DNA of 64,000 bases from Paractinoplanes durhamensis (GCF_016862175.1 NZ_BOML01000033.1:1-64000), one strand, 5' to 3'; positions 53,386-62,758 are shown, counted from the first letter of the stretch. Notes: generated by a model from the letters alone, not told the origin. Program-made: numbers and translations.

Positions 53386-54471
53386 ATGAGTCAGCAGGTA
53401 CGGGGCGTGATCGCCCGGTCCAAGGGGGCACCGGTCGAGGTAGCGACGATCATCGTTCCCGACCCGGGCCCCGGCGAGGCGGTCGTGAAGGTCCAGGCGT
53501 GCGGGGTGTGCCACACCGACCTGCACTATCGCGAGGGCGGCATCAACGACGACTTCCCGTTCCTGCTCGGCCACGAGGCCGCGGGCGTGGTCGAGTCGGT
53601 CGGCGAGGGCGTCACCGACGTCGCGCCCGGTGATTTCGTGGTGCTCAACTGGCGGGCGGTCTGCGGCAACTGCCGGGCCTGCCTGCGCGGCAAGCCGTGG
53701 TATTGCTTCGCCACCCACAACGCCACCCAGAAGATGACGCTGGAGGACGGCACCGAGTTGTCGCCGGCCCTGGGGATCGGCGCGTTCATCGAGAAGACGC
53801 TGGTCGCGGCCGGCCAGTGCACGAAGGTCGCGGCCGACGCCCGGCCGGCGGCGGTGGGCCTGCTCGGCTGCGGTGTGATGGCCGGCATCGGCGCGGCGAT
53901 CAACACCGGCGGCGTCACCCGGGGCGACTCGGTCGCGGTGATCGGCTGCGGCGGGGTGGGCGACGGTGCGATCGCCGGCGCCGCGCTGGCGGGGGCGACG
54001 ACGATCATCGCGGTCGACACCGACGACCAGAAGCTCGAGTGGGCTTCTTCTTTTGGTGCGACGCACACGATCAACGCGCGCGGCGCCGACGTCGTTGCCG
54101 AGATCCAGGCTTTGACCGGCGGCAACGGTGCCGATGTCGTGATCGAGGCGGTCGGCCGGCCCGAGACGTACAAGCAGGCGTTTTATGCTCGTGATCTGGC
54201 CGGGACCGTGGTCCTGGTCGGGGTGCCCACCCCGGAGATGACGATCGAGCTGCCGCTGCTCGACGTGTTCGGCCGCGGTGGCGCGCTCAAGTCCAGTTGG
54301 TACGGCGACTGCCTGCCGACCCGGGACTTCCCGATGCTGACCGCGCTCTACCAGCAGGGCCGCCTCGACCTGGACGCGTTCGTCTCCGAGGAGATCACGC
54401 TGGACCAGGTCGAGGAGGCCTTCGGCAAGATGCACGGCGGAGGCGTACTCCGCTCGGTCGTTTTGTTCTAA
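53386..54471 (+). CDS. mscR: S-(hydroxymethyl)mycothiol dehydrogenase
   Basis: A 361-residue zinc-dependent alcohol dehydrogenase. Catalytic zinc site CGVCHTD and GHEAAGVV; structural zinc cysteines in CGNCRACLRGKPWYC; nucleotide-binding GCGGVGDGAI. The overall sequence, including FPFLLGHEAAG, NWRAVCGNC and SSWYGDCLPTRDFPML, matches mycothiol-dependent formaldehyde dehydrogenases, which oxidise the formaldehyde-mycothiol adduct with NAD and may also reduce S-nitrosomycothiol. Mycothiol is specific to actinobacteria. ATG 53386 follows GGAAGG by 8 nt. The metallo-hydrolase that often follows this gene is absent. Confidence 0.93.
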   Translation: MSQQVRGVIARSKGAPVEVATIIVPDPGPGEAVVKVQACGVCHTDLHYREGGINDDFPFLLGHEAAGVVESVGEGVTDVAPGDFVVLNWRAVCGNCRACLRGKPWYCFATHNATQKMTLEDGTELSPALGIGAFIEKTLVAAGQCTKVAADARPAAVGLLGCGVMAGIGAAINTGGVTRGDSVAVIGCGGVGDGAIAGAALAGATTIIAVDTDDQKLEWASSFGATHTINARGADVVAEIQALTGGNGADVVIEAVGRPETYKQAFYARDLAGTVVLVGVPTPEMTIELPLLDVFGRGGALKSSWYGDCLPTRDFPMLTALYQQGRLDLDAFVSEEITLDQVEEAFGKMHGGGVLRSVVLF

Positions 54472-55844
54472 CCGGCTTTTACGTAGGTCGGCACTGATCG
54501 GTCGGCCAGCAGGTCGAGGGAGAGGGCCGCGGTCCAGCTGAATGTCGGCGCGCCGAGGCCCTCACCCGTGGCCGGGTGGAAGTACTCGAAGTGCCCGTTG
54601 CGGTGCACCAGCCGGACCATCGCCAGCCGCAGCTCCTCGGCCTCGTCCCGGAAGCCGTGCACCAGCAGACCGCGCCGGATCAGCCAGTTCACGTTGATCC
54701 AGACCGGGCCGCGCCAGTAGCGCATCGTGTCGAAATCGGCCGCGGTCCGGTCGTAGCTCGGCACCGGCAGCCCGAACCGCTCCGACCGCATCTCCGTCAT
54801 GATCGACTCGACGAGCTCGGCGGGCAGGTCGGGCAGCATCAACGGCAGCAGGCCGCTCACGCAGTTCGCCGGGCTGAGCTTGCCGGTGTGCACGTCCAGG
54901 GCGTGGAAGGTGCCGGTCGCCGGGTTCCACAGCCGCTTCACGATGGCCGTGGTGAGCTGTTCGGCCCGGTCGCGGTGCGCGGCCGCCTCGGCCGGAAGCC
55001 CCAGCTCGCGGGCGATCTGGGCGAGCGACAGCTCGGCGGCGGCCAGGATCGAGTTGAACGCCGGGCACTCCACCGCGAACGCGTGCCGGTCGAGCAGGCC
55101 GGCGTCCGCGTAGCCGTCGGCCCGGTAGCTGAGCACCAGGCCCACGTACCGCGAGTAGTCCAGGTCGGTCGGGCGGTGCGCGGCGTGCGAGACGTCCAGG
55201 TCGCGGCGCCGGTGGGTGGTCAGCAGGGCCAGGTCGGCGGGCACGTTCGCCATCGCCTCGTCCCAGGCCGGGCTGTTGTCCAGACCCGACTCCCACGGGT
55301 GCACGATGCTGGCCAGCCCGCCGCGACCCAGGTTGCGGTCGGTGGTGAGGTAGCGCTGCTGGGCGACCAGGCGCGGGTAGAGCCACTCGAGCTCGGTGCG
55401 GGCCTCCTGGCCGCAGTTCGCGCCGTGCGCCGACGCGCGCCGGTAGACCTCCCACGCGGCGATCGCGTGCATCGGCGGCTGGATGATGCCGGTGCTGCCG
55501 CGGGCGGCCCGGTTGCCGTAGGCCGGCACGTCCCAGAACGCCGGGCCCGGGAAGTAGTCGCCCTCGGCGGTGGCCGGGTCGAAGACGATGTGCGGCACGC
55601 GGCCGTCCGGCCACTGCGCCTCGAACAGGCTCCGCAGGTCACGCCAGGCTCGGGTCGGGTTCACGTAGGCCAGACCGATGGCGATGAAGGCGGCGTCCCA
55701 GCTCCACTGATGGGGATAGAGACGGCGGGAGGGGACCATGTGGTCGCCGGCCCAGTTGGTGTCGAGCACGCGGACGGCGGAATTCCAGAGTTCGGCAGAC
55801 ATCTCAGTCTTCGAGGCAGGGGTCGGGGGAAGGTTGTCGTGCAT
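54468..55844 (-). CDS. GH63/MGH1-like glycoside hydrolase
   Basis: A 458-residue (alpha/alpha)6-barrel hydrolase. HQWSWDAAFIAIGL near residue 45 carries a conserved Asp, HPWESGLDNSPAWDEAM near 185 contains the general acid region, and GEGLGAPTFSWTAAL near 437 the C-terminal motif. This combination and length fit glucosylglycerate or mannosylglycerate hydrolases and related GH63 enzymes. Substrate is inferred, not shown. ATG 55844 follows GGAAAGG; an earlier in-frame ATG would add 22 residues. Converges on the mycothiol gene with a 4-bp overlap. Confidence 0.85.
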   Translation of the reverse strand: MHDNLPPTPASKTEMSAELWNSAVRVLDTNWAGDHMVPSRRLYPHQWSWDAAFIAIGLAYVNPTRAWRDLRSLFEAQWPDGRVPHIVFDPATAEGDYFPGPAFWDVPAYGNRAARGSTGIIQPPMHAIAAWEVYRRASAHGANCGQEARTELEWLYPRLVAQQRYLTTDRNLGRGGLASIVHPWESGLDNSPAWDEAMANVPADLALLTTHRRRDLDVSHAAHRPTDLDYSRYVGLVLSYRADGYADAGLLDRHAFAVECPAFNSILAAAELSLAQIARELGLPAEAAAHRDRAEQLTTAIVKRLWNPATGTFHALDVHTGKLSPANCVSGLLPLMLPDLPAELVESIMTEMRSERFGLPVPSYDRTAADFDTMRYWRGPVWINVNWLIRRGLLVHGFRDEAEELRLAMVRLVHRNGHFEYFHPATGEGLGAPTFSWTAALSLDLLADRSVPTYVKAG

Positions 55845-56062
55845 CTGGTCAGAACCCTTTCCGCTGCGATGGGGTCCCGTCAGGGAACCGGTAGGTCGCG
55901 GTCGCGGCACGGACCATGGGTGCGCCGGGCGTCCAGATCACCCATCGGCGGCTTCGGCGCTGAACTTTAGCCGCGTTCGCGCTCGCGGTCTGCATCCGGA
56001 CGGTCCGATTCCGCCAGGCCGCTCGATCTCATCCCATTCCGAAGCGACGCGTGTTCAACCTG

Positions 56063-57163
56063 TCATCCGGAGTGATTTTCGTGGCCCTGGACGGCGATCT
56101 CCCGCCAGAGATCGCTGCGCTCGCCCGACAAATAGGGCGAATCGAGCCGCTTGGCCACCACCGTGTGTAGTCCCTGGGTGCGGGCCGTCTCCACCGCGAA
56201 CGGCCCGCCACCAGGGAAATACGGTGGCGTCTGCCAGTGCTCGCCGGCCACCGCCAGCCCGTCCAGCAGTTCACGGCGCTGCGCGTACGCGATCTCCGCC
56301 GTGCCGTGCCCCTCCAGCCAGAGCAGGTCGAACGCGAGGAACTGCACGGGCGTGCGCTCGGCCGCGCGCCGCGCCGCCCCGGCGTCCTTCGGCGCCTTAC
56401 GGCGATCGAGCAGCTTGGCGTCCGGTCGCGGTCCGTCGAACGCCATCAGCTCACCGTCGAAGACGGCTTCGATCGGCGCGAGCGCCGGCCCGAGAGCCCG
56501 GATCTCCGGAAACCACGAGGTCACATCGGCTCCGCCGGCTTCCATCAGACGTACGCGTCCACCTGAGACGTACGCTCCGACGCGCCGACCACCCCACCCC
56601 ATTTCGTACGCCCAGAGGTCGTCGTCCTTCGGAAGTCTTTTGTTCTGGGCGGCGAGCATCGGCGGCACCACCTCGGGCATCGGCTCCCAGCCCGGCTCGG
56701 GCGGATCCATCCGGCGGACCATCCAGTCGGCGCCGCCGGTCTGGAAGAAGATGTACCGCCCGGTCGCCCGGTCGCCGTGGAAGGTCACCTCGACCTCGTC
56801 GTCGCGCCACTTCGTGGTGTCGTAGGTGCCCCGGTCGAAGATCGTCATCCGGCCGCCGCCGTACTCGCCGGCCGGGATCTCACCGCTGAAGTCCAGGTAC
56901 TCGAGCGGGTGGTCCTCGGTGTGTTTGGCCAGGTTGTTGCGGGTGCGGTCGCGGGGCAGGCCACGCGGGACGGCGAAGCTGACCAGCACGCCGTCGCGTT
57001 CGAGGCGGACGTCCCAGTGCAGGCTGCGGGCGTGGTGCTGCTGGATGACGAACCGGTTCCGCCCGGTCTCGCCCGGATGACTCGCCGGAACCGGCTCGGG
57101 GGTGCGTTTTTCGTCGCGTTTGCGGCGGTATTCGCCGAGCCGGTCCGTCATAGTTTTTGTCAT
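56063..57163 (-). CDS. LigD-like 3'-phosphoesterase fused to a degenerate ATP-dependent ligase domain
   Basis: A 366-residue protein. The phosphoesterase domain (about 30-150) keeps its active-site residues: HHARSLHWDVRLE (H43/H44, H49, D51, R53), EDHPLEY (H85) and IPAGEYGGG. It would trim 3' ends of DNA breaks as in bacterial NHEJ. The ligase adenylation domain (165-366) has YEMGWGGRR where EMKWDG is expected, so the AMP-accepting Lys is Gly189 and the following Asp is Gly191. The C-terminal W-K-K motif is also changed (LWREIAV), and there is no OB domain. Start ATG 57163 or 57151. No Ku or polymerase gene is nearby. Confidence 0.87.
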   Translation of the reverse strand: MTKTMTDRLGEYRRKRDEKRTPEPVPASHPGETGRNRFVIQQHHARSLHWDVRLERDGVLVSFAVPRGLPRDRTRNNLAKHTEDHPLEYLDFSGEIPAGEYGGGRMTIFDRGTYDTTKWRDDEVEVTFHGDRATGRYIFFQTGGADWMVRRMDPPEPGWEPMPEVVPPMLAAQNKRLPKDDDLWAYEMGWGGRRVGAYVSGGRVRLMEAGGADVTSWFPEIRALGPALAPIEAVFDGELMAFDGPRPDAKLLDRRKAPKDAGAARRAAERTPVQFLAFDLLWLEGHGTAEIAYAQRRELLDGLAVAGEHWQTPPYFPGGGPFAVETARTQGLHTVVAKRLDSPYLSGERSDLWREIAVQGHENHSG

Positions 57164-57185
57164 ACCCCAGTGCCAGGCTGTCCGC

Positions 57186-57854
57186 ATGTACTCGGAACGG
57201 GCGTCGTCGTTGCCGCACGTGGTGGCCTGGTGGAGTGTGACCCCACCGGGAGCGCGCGAGAAACGCATCCTGCCGGACGGATGTCTCGACATCATCTGGC
57301 AGGACGGGCGGGTCTTCGTGGCCGGGCCCGACACGACCGCGCAGATCGGTCGTCCGGCACCGGGGAGCCGGCTGTTCGCGCTGCGGTTCGGCGCCGGCAC
57401 CGGGCCGCCGGTGCTCGGGGTGCCCGCGTCCGAGCTCGTCGACCGGCAGGTGCCGCTCGACGACCTGTGGCCGGCGGCCGCCGTGCGACCACTGGCCGAA
57501 GCGGACGATCCGCTGGCGGCGATCACCGAGTCCGCCCGTCGTCGCTGGTCGGAGCCCGATCCGGTGACGGTCGCGCTGGCCTCGGCGGCCACCGCCGGGC
57601 GGCCGGTCGACGAGATCGCCTCCCGCTGCGGCCTGAGCAACCGCCAGTTGCTGCGCCGGAGCAACACCGCGTTCGGATATGGGCCGAAGACGCTGGCCCG
57701 GATCCTCCGGATGCAGCGGGCGGTCGGGCTGGCCCGGGGCGGTGTGTCGTTCGCCTCCGTCTCGGCCTCGGCCGGCTACGCCGACCAGGCCCACCTCGCT
57801 CGGGAGGTGCGGGCCATGGCCGGGGTGCCGCTGGGTGCCTTGATCAGTTCTTGA
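57186..57854 (+). CDS. AraC family regulator
   Basis: A 222-residue regulator. The N-terminal half (VVAWWSVTPPG, LPDGCLDIIW) matches the small sensor domain found in many actinobacterial AraC proteins. The C-terminal half has two HTHs: VDEIASRCGLSNRQLLRRS and FASVSASAGYADQAHLAREV. ATG 57186 lies 22 bp from the divergent LigD-like start, so the two promoters must overlap within the genes. Ends overlap the VOC gene by 11 bp. Confidence 0.88.
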   Translation: MYSERASSLPHVVAWWSVTPPGAREKRILPDGCLDIIWQDGRVFVAGPDTTAQIGRPAPGSRLFALRFGAGTGPPVLGVPASELVDRQVPLDDLWPAAAVRPLAEADDPLAAITESARRRWSEPDPVTVALASAATAGRPVDEIASRCGLSNRQLLRRSNTAFGYGPKTLARILRMQRAVGLARGGVSFASVSASAGYADQAHLAREVRAMAGVPLGALISS

Positions 57855-58239
57855 ACCATGCGAAGAGGTCAACCGTGTAACCGTCCGGATCGTGCACGAC
57901 GGCGTAACGCTGACCCCACTCGGCGTCCCACGGCTCCTGGTAGCTGCGGTAACCGGCCGCCATCAGGTCGGCGTGCACCGCGTCCACTTCGGCCGGGTCG
58001 GCGCAGAGGAAGGCGAGGCTCGGCCCGGTCTTCGTTGCCCCCGGGGCGAAGTTGGGGTCGATCGAGGCGAGCAGCGCCTCGGTGTCGAACATGAGCCGGA
58101 TGCCGCCGGGCAGCTCCACTTCGGCGTGCGGCTCGTGATCAGCCTCGGCCGGGAGGTCGAGGCCCAGACGGCGATAGAAGGTGAGGGAGGTTGCCATGTC
58201 GGCCACACCGAGGCCGATTCCGTTGATGTTCGGTGCCAT
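57844..58239 (-). CDS. VOC superfamily protein
   Basis: A 131-residue protein with two beta-alpha-beta-beta-beta modules: NINGIGLGVADMATSLTFYRRLGLDLP and SLAFLCADPAEVDAVHADL, ending HDPDGYTVDLFAWF. This is the glyoxalase/bleomycin resistance/dioxygenase fold. Metal ligands are not all obvious, so catalytic or binding role is open. It is divergent from the FAD monooxygenase gene, 138 bp away. Confidence 0.92.
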   Translation of the reverse strand: MAPNINGIGLGVADMATSLTFYRRLGLDLPAEADHEPHAEVELPGGIRLMFDTEALLASIDPNFAPGATKTGPSLAFLCADPAEVDAVHADLMAAGYRSYQEPWDAEWGQRYAVVHDPDGYTVDLFAWFKN

Positions 58240-58377
58240 GAGGTCGACGCTACGAGCTGACTTCGGCGATGTCTTGAACAAATCGGACTCGAGGATGATC
58301 GAGGGTTTCCCGCCTCGGTGGCTAGGGGTAGTGTTCTGGCTCCGACGCGTGTCCGACCCCTGGGAGGCATTGCCGCG

Positions 58378-59484
58378 ATGACCTTGCGCATCCTCGTGGT
58401 GGGGGCCGGAATTGCCGGTCTTTCCGCCGCCCGGGCGCTGCGGCTCGCCGGCTACCGGCCGGATGTTGTCGAAGAGTTGCCCGCCAGCATGCTGCCCAGC
58501 GCGGGCATCTACCTGCCCGGCAACGCTTCGCGAGCGCTGCGCCAGCTCGGCCTCGACGCCCCGCTGCGTCCCCTCGGCGACCTGATCTTCCGGCAGGTGT
58601 TCCTCGACGCCCGCGGCCGCTCGCTGTTCGAGATGGACGTGGCCGGCCTCTGGGCCGGGGTGGGTGAGTCCCGCGCGCTGTCCCGGGCCGACCTGCAGCA
58701 GGTGCTGCTCACCGGGGTCGGCGGCGAGGTCCGCTACGACACCGCGGTCAAGGAGCTGGAGATCTTCGACGGCGCCGCCAAGGTCGAGTTCAGCGATGGC
58801 AGCGTCGCCGAATACGACCTGGTCATCGGCGCCGACGGCCGGCGGTCCACGATCCGGGCCAAGGCCGGGCTCGGCGGTGCCGCGGTGCCCACCGGGCAGA
58901 TCGTCTACCGGTCGGTGGTCAGCGGCGGCCCACCGCTCAGCGACTGGACCGCGCTGCTCGGCCGGCGGTCGTCGTTCACCGCCATGCCGATGGGCGGCCG
59001 CAGGCTCTACTGCTACGCCGACGAGACCGCCCCCGACACGCCCAACCCGGCCGACCCGCGGGCGCACCTGCGCACCATTTTCGGATCGTTCGGCGGTCCG
59101 GTGCCGGCCATCCTCGCCGCCCTGGAAAACGTGTCGGTGGCCCGCACCGACGAGGTCGTCCTGGACAGCTGGCACCGCGGCCCGGTCCTGCTCGTCGGGG
59201 ACGCGGCACACGCGACGGCGCCGACCCTCTCCCAGGGTGCGGCCATGTCCTTCGAGGACGCTGTCGTGCTCGGCGCCGAGTTGAAACGCTCCGGAGGGGA
59301 CGTTCCGGCCGCGCTCCAGGCCTACGAGGCGCGCCGCCGCCCCCGGTGCGGTGCCGTGCGCGACCGCACCCGGGAGCGCGACCGCACCCGGGACGTGCCG
59401 CCGGCCCTGCGTGATCCGATGCTCCGGAGGCGGGGCCTGCGGATCTTCGCAGATCATTACCGGCCGTTGGTCCCGCCCGCCTGA
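58378..59484 (+). CDS. FAD-dependent aromatic monooxygenase-like protein
   Basis: A 368-residue group A flavoprotein hydroxylase. GxGxxG motif VVGAGIAGLSAARAL at the N-terminus, DG motif VIGADGRRSTIR near residue 160 and GD motif LLVGDAAHATAPTLSQGAAMSFEDAV near 275. PHBH/salicylate hydroxylase family; substrate unknown. ATG 58378 begins right before the flavin motif. The C-terminus is arginine-rich. Confidence 0.92.
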   Translation: MTLRILVVGAGIAGLSAARALRLAGYRPDVVEELPASMLPSAGIYLPGNASRALRQLGLDAPLRPLGDLIFRQVFLDARGRSLFEMDVAGLWAGVGESRALSRADLQQVLLTGVGGEVRYDTAVKELEIFDGAAKVEFSDGSVAEYDLVIGADGRRSTIRAKAGLGGAAVPTGQIVYRSVVSGGPPLSDWTALLGRRSSFTAMPMGGRRLYCYADETAPDTPNPADPRAHLRTIFGSFGGPVPAILAALENVSVARTDEVVLDSWHRGPVLLVGDAAHATAPTLSQGAAMSFEDAVVLGAELKRSGGDVPAALQAYEARRRPRCGAVRDRTRERDRTRDVPPALRDPMLRRRGLRIFADHYRPLVPPA

Positions 59485-59606
59485 GGACGATCACCCCTGG
59501 GCAACCCCCCGGTCGCGTGAGGCGCGTGGGGGACTATTCTGCCTGCGAGGTACGCCTTTCGCTTTGGGCGTACTGAGCGGTACGAACGAGACAACGGAGG
59601 CTATTC

Positions 59607-61361
59607 GTGACGACCGTTGCGCCTAAGCCGATCGTGACCCGGCCCTATCCGGTCCGGCGGCAGGTCAAGGGTTCGGCTCTTGCCCGAATCCTGCGCACGA
59701 CGGACGCGAAGCAAATCGGGATCATGTACCTGATCACGTCCTTCGTGTTCTTCATGCTCGGCGGCCTGATGGCGCTGCTGATGCGCGCGGAGCTGGCCCG
59801 CCCGGGCATGCAGTTCCTCTCGCCGGAGCAGTACAACCAGCTGTTCACGATGCACGGCACGATCATGCTGCTGTTCTTCGCGACGCCGATCGTGTTCGCC
59901 TTCGCGAACTTCGTGGTGCCGATCCAGATCGGCGCGCCCGACGTGTCGTTCCCCCGGCTGAACTCGTTCGCCTACTGGCTCTACCTGTTCGGCGGCACGA
60001 TCGCCATCAGCGGGTTCCTCACCCCCGGTGGCGCGGCCGACTTCGGCTGGTTCGCCTACGCCCCGCTGAGCGACTCGCTGCACTCGCCGGGCATCGGCGG
60101 CAACATGTGGGTGGTCGGCCTGGCGCTCTCCGGCCTGGGCACCATCCTCGGTGGCGTCAACATGATCACCACGATCCTGACCCTGCGCGCCCCCGGCATG
60201 ACCATGTTCCGCATGCCGATCATGACGTGGAACATTCTGGTCACCAGCCTCCTGGTGATCATGGTCTTCCCGTTCCTGGCCGCCGCGCTCTTCGCCTTGG
60301 CTGCCGACCGTGTCCTCGGTGCCCACGTGTTCGACGTGGATACCGGCGGGCCGATGCTCTGGCAGCACCTGTTCTGGTTCTTCGGCCATCCCGAGGTCTA
60401 CATCATCGCCCTGCCGTTCTTCGGCATCATCACCGAGGTCATCCCGGTGTTCAGCCGCAAGCCGGTCTTCGGCTACAAGGGCCTGGTCGCCGCGACCCTG
60501 CTGATCGGCGCGCTGTCGATGAGCGTGTGGGCGCACCACATGTTCGTCACCGGCCAGGTGCTGCTGCCGTTCTTCAGCTTCCTGAGCTTCCTGATCGCGG
60601 TGCCGACCGGGATGAAGTTCTTCGTCTGGATCGGCACCATGTGGCGCGGCCAGATCAGCTTCGAGACGCCGATGATGTTCGCCATCGGCTTCCTGGTGAC
60701 GTTCCTCTTCGGCGGTCTGTCCGGGGTGCTGCTGGCGTCGCCGCCGATCGACTTCCATGTGTCCGACTCGTACTTCGTGATCGCGCACTTCCACTACGTA
60801 CTCTTCGGAACCATCGTTTTCGCCGTCTTTTCGGGGATCTATTTCTGGTTCCCGAAGATGTTCGGCCGGATGCTCGACGACCGCCTGGGCAAGGTCCACT
60901 TCTGGTTGACCTTCATCGGCTTCCACGCGACGTTCCTGGTGCAGCACTGGCTGGGCACCGAGGGCATGCCGCGCCGCTACGCCGACTACCTGCCGTCGGA
61001 CGGGTTCACGTTCCTGAACACGTTCTCGACGCTCGGCTCGTTCGTGCTGGGCCTGTCGACGCTGCCGTTCCTCTACAACTGCTGGAAGTCCTACAAGGTC
61101 GGCCAGGTGGTCAACGTGGACGACCCGTGGGGGCACGGCAACTCGCTGGAGTGGGCCACGTCGTCCCCGCCGCCGCTGCGCAACTTCGACCGGATGCCGC
61201 GCATCCGTTCCGAGCGCCCGGCCTTCGACGTGAAGTTCCCGGAGCTGGCGGCCGGCCACTCGCTGGCGGGCCCGCCGGAGGGCGGCGCCCGAGTCCTGAC
61301 GAGCGAGTCCGACGGCGGCGCCTCCTATGAGGAAGACACCGCCTCCGACCGCGACCGCTGA
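59607..61361 (+). CDS. ctaD: Cytochrome c oxidase subunit I
   Basis: A 584-residue heme-copper oxidase subunit with 12 transmembrane helices. Landmarks: MHGTIMLLFFATP (heme ligand His), WQHLFWFFGHPEVYIIALP (CuB His and cross-linked Tyr region), VWAHHMFVTG (two CuB His), and IAHFHYVLFGT (heme a3 and a His ligands). It is the catalytic subunit of the aa3-type terminal oxidase, here a lone gene as is common in actinobacteria. Starts at GTG 59607 after GGAGG. A hairpin terminator follows. Confidence 0.97.
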   Translation: MTTVAPKPIVTRPYPVRRQVKGSALARILRTTDAKQIGIMYLITSFVFFMLGGLMALLMRAELARPGMQFLSPEQYNQLFTMHGTIMLLFFATPIVFAFANFVVPIQIGAPDVSFPRLNSFAYWLYLFGGTIAISGFLTPGGAADFGWFAYAPLSDSLHSPGIGGNMWVVGLALSGLGTILGGVNMITTILTLRAPGMTMFRMPIMTWNILVTSLLVIMVFPFLAAALFALAADRVLGAHVFDVDTGGPMLWQHLFWFFGHPEVYIIALPFFGIITEVIPVFSRKPVFGYKGLVAATLLIGALSMSVWAHHMFVTGQVLLPFFSFLSFLIAVPTGMKFFVWIGTMWRGQISFETPMMFAIGFLVTFLFGGLSGVLLASPPIDFHVSDSYFVIAHFHYVLFGTIVFAVFSGIYFWFPKMFGRMLDDRLGKVHFWLTFIGFHATFLVQHWLGTEGMPRRYADYLPSDGFTFLNTFSTLGSFVLGLSTLPFLYNCWKSYKVGQVVNVDDPWGHGNSLEWATSSPPPLRNFDRMPRIRSERPAFDVKFPELAAGHSLAGPPEGGARVLTSESDGGASYEEDTASDRDR

Positions 61362-61377
61362 GTTTCTCGCACCACAC

Positions 61378-61407
61378 GGCCCGCTTTCCCACTGGGGAGG
61401 GCGGGCC
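61378..61407 (+). terminator. Terminator after ctaD
   Basis: GGCCCGC and GCGGGCC form a perfect 7-bp stem with an interrupted inner CCC/GGG pairing, 17 bp after the ctaD stop, followed by GAGTGCTTTTC. Confidence 0.75.
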
Positions 61408-61460
61408 GAGTGCTTTTCGGCCTCACCTCATCGCCGCGAGCCAACCCGACCACATCCGTC

Positions 61461-61530
61461 CGTCGCGCTGCTGCGCCGGCCCGTCGCGCTGCTGCGCCGG
61501 CCTGCCGCGCTGCTGCGCCGGCCTGCCGCG
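61461..61530. repeat. 21-bp tandem repeat
   Basis: Three copies plus a partial of CGTCGCGCTGCTGCGCCGGC(C), with the later copies starting TGCCGCGC. It lies in the 460-bp gap between ctaD and the TetR gene, in which no gene is supported. Confidence 0.8.
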
Positions 61531-61825
61531 CGTTACGCGTCCCGCCTTCCGCGCTGAGCGGGCAAGAGGCGGTGGGGAGCCGAGAGGTGCTGACCGAAGC
61601 CGGAAACACCGTTCGTGTTGCGGACCCGGCGGAGGAGCATGCCTGGTCAGGCCACCAGTTCGGCCACGGCGATCACGTCCAGGCTGCGCTGGCTCGGCGG
61701 AGCGCGGGCAGGGGATGCGCAGGCGCATGACGGAAATCAGTGGGTCCGGGCTGCACGAGCTCATGCCTGGATCCGGCAGGCAGGGCCTGCGCGGCTCGGC
61801 GGCGGCGGGTCTGTTTGCCGGTCCG

Positions 61826-62758
61826 TCAGGGCGTGGAGAGGCGGCGGATGGCGGCCTTCAGGGCTGGGGCGTTCAGCGGGCGGTTGGTCGTCAGCATGTG
61901 GAGCATGGTGCCGTCCAGCAGCGCCGAGATGTCGTGGGCCGGCTGCTCGCCGACGTGCGGGGCGAGGAGTTCGTGCAGGCCCTGAAGCCAGTCGCGGCCC
62001 AGCGGCTGTAGTGCCGCGTCGCGGGCGGCGGCCACGCACAGCTCGAACTCGATCTGGGCCCGGCGGCGATCGGCCATGTATTCGTCGACCAGCGTGGCCA
62101 GGGCCTCGGCCAGGTCGGTGGCGTTTTCCAGGCCCTCGGCCCACCGGCGCAGGTCGGCCTCCTGGTCCGCGGCGGCCTTCTGCAGGGCCGCGGCGATCAG
62201 GGCGTCGAGCGTCGGGAAGTAATAGGTGGTGGCGCCGAGCGGGAGATCGGCGCGGGCCGCGACCGCCCGGTGCGTGGTCCGCCCGATGCCGACCTCGGCG
62301 ATGACCTCGATCGTCGCCGCGGCCAGAGCTTCCCGCCGCGCCTGCGGATCACGGGCCCGCCGCCCCGCCGGAGCGCTCGCAACCAGAGCCGCCGGAGCCC
62401 TCGCAGCCGGAGAGCTCGCAGCCGGAGCCGCCGGAGCGCTTGCCGCCGGAGCGCTCGCAGCCGGAGCGCTCGCAGCCGGAGCCGCCGGAGTGCTCGCCGC
62501 CGGAGTTCCTGCCGTCTCGGCGCCTGCGACCGGTGCCGCTTGGGCGCCTGTTGCTGGAGCTTGTGCGGCTGGGGCTGCCGGGGCAGCCGATGCTGGCGGG
62601 GCGGTTGGGGTGGCCGGTCCCGCCGGAGTGCCCTCTGCGGCGGAAGCCGCCGGGGCCGCCTGAGTCGCTGCCGGGACGGCCGATGCCTTCGCAGCGGGTA
62701 AAGCGTCGCTCTTGGGGGCGGCGCTGGTGGTGGGTGGGTGGCTGGGGGTGGGGCTCAG
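61826..62758 (-). CDS. TetR family regulator with unclear start
   Basis: The conserved part (from about 62340 to 61826) is a typical TetR protein: the HTH AATIEVIAEVGIGRTTHRAVAARADLPLGATTYYF, then a helical ligand domain. Upstream the frame continues through ~115 alanine/proline/serine-rich residues coded by 15-bp repeats and has no ATG, GTG or TTG until GTG 62893, deep inside the efflux gene. The coordinate given uses CTG 62758, which overlaps the efflux gene stop as CTGA. CTG 62386 is another option, and an indel in the repeats could hide the true start. It probably autoregulates the operon through the operator at 63089. Confidence 0.7.
   Translation of the reverse strand: MSPTPSHPPTTSAAPKSDALPAAKASAVPAATQAAPAASAAEGTPAGPATPTAPPASAAPAAPAAQAPATGAQAAPVAGAETAGTPAASTPAAPAASAPAASAPAASAPAAPAASSPAARAPAALVASAPAGRRARDPQARREALAAATIEVIAEVGIGRTTHRAVAARADLPLGATTYYFPTLDALIAAALQKAAADQEADLRRWAEGLENATDLAEALATLVDEYMADRRRAQIEFELCVAAARDAALQPLGRDWLQGLHELLAPHVGEQPAHDISALLDGTMLHMLTTNRPLNAPALKAAIRRLSTP
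62369..62512. repeat. 15-bp repeats in the TetR N-terminal extension
   Basis: Repeated GCCGGAGCGCTCGCA-type units encode Ala-Ser-Ala-Pro-Ala on the minus strand. They are degenerate in number and order. Other frames are also open here, so an indel would go unnoticed. Confidence 0.7.

Noticed and set aside
61410..61730. Open frames downstream of ctaD
   Set aside because: They run through the terminator and the 21-bp repeat and have no recognisable sequence.
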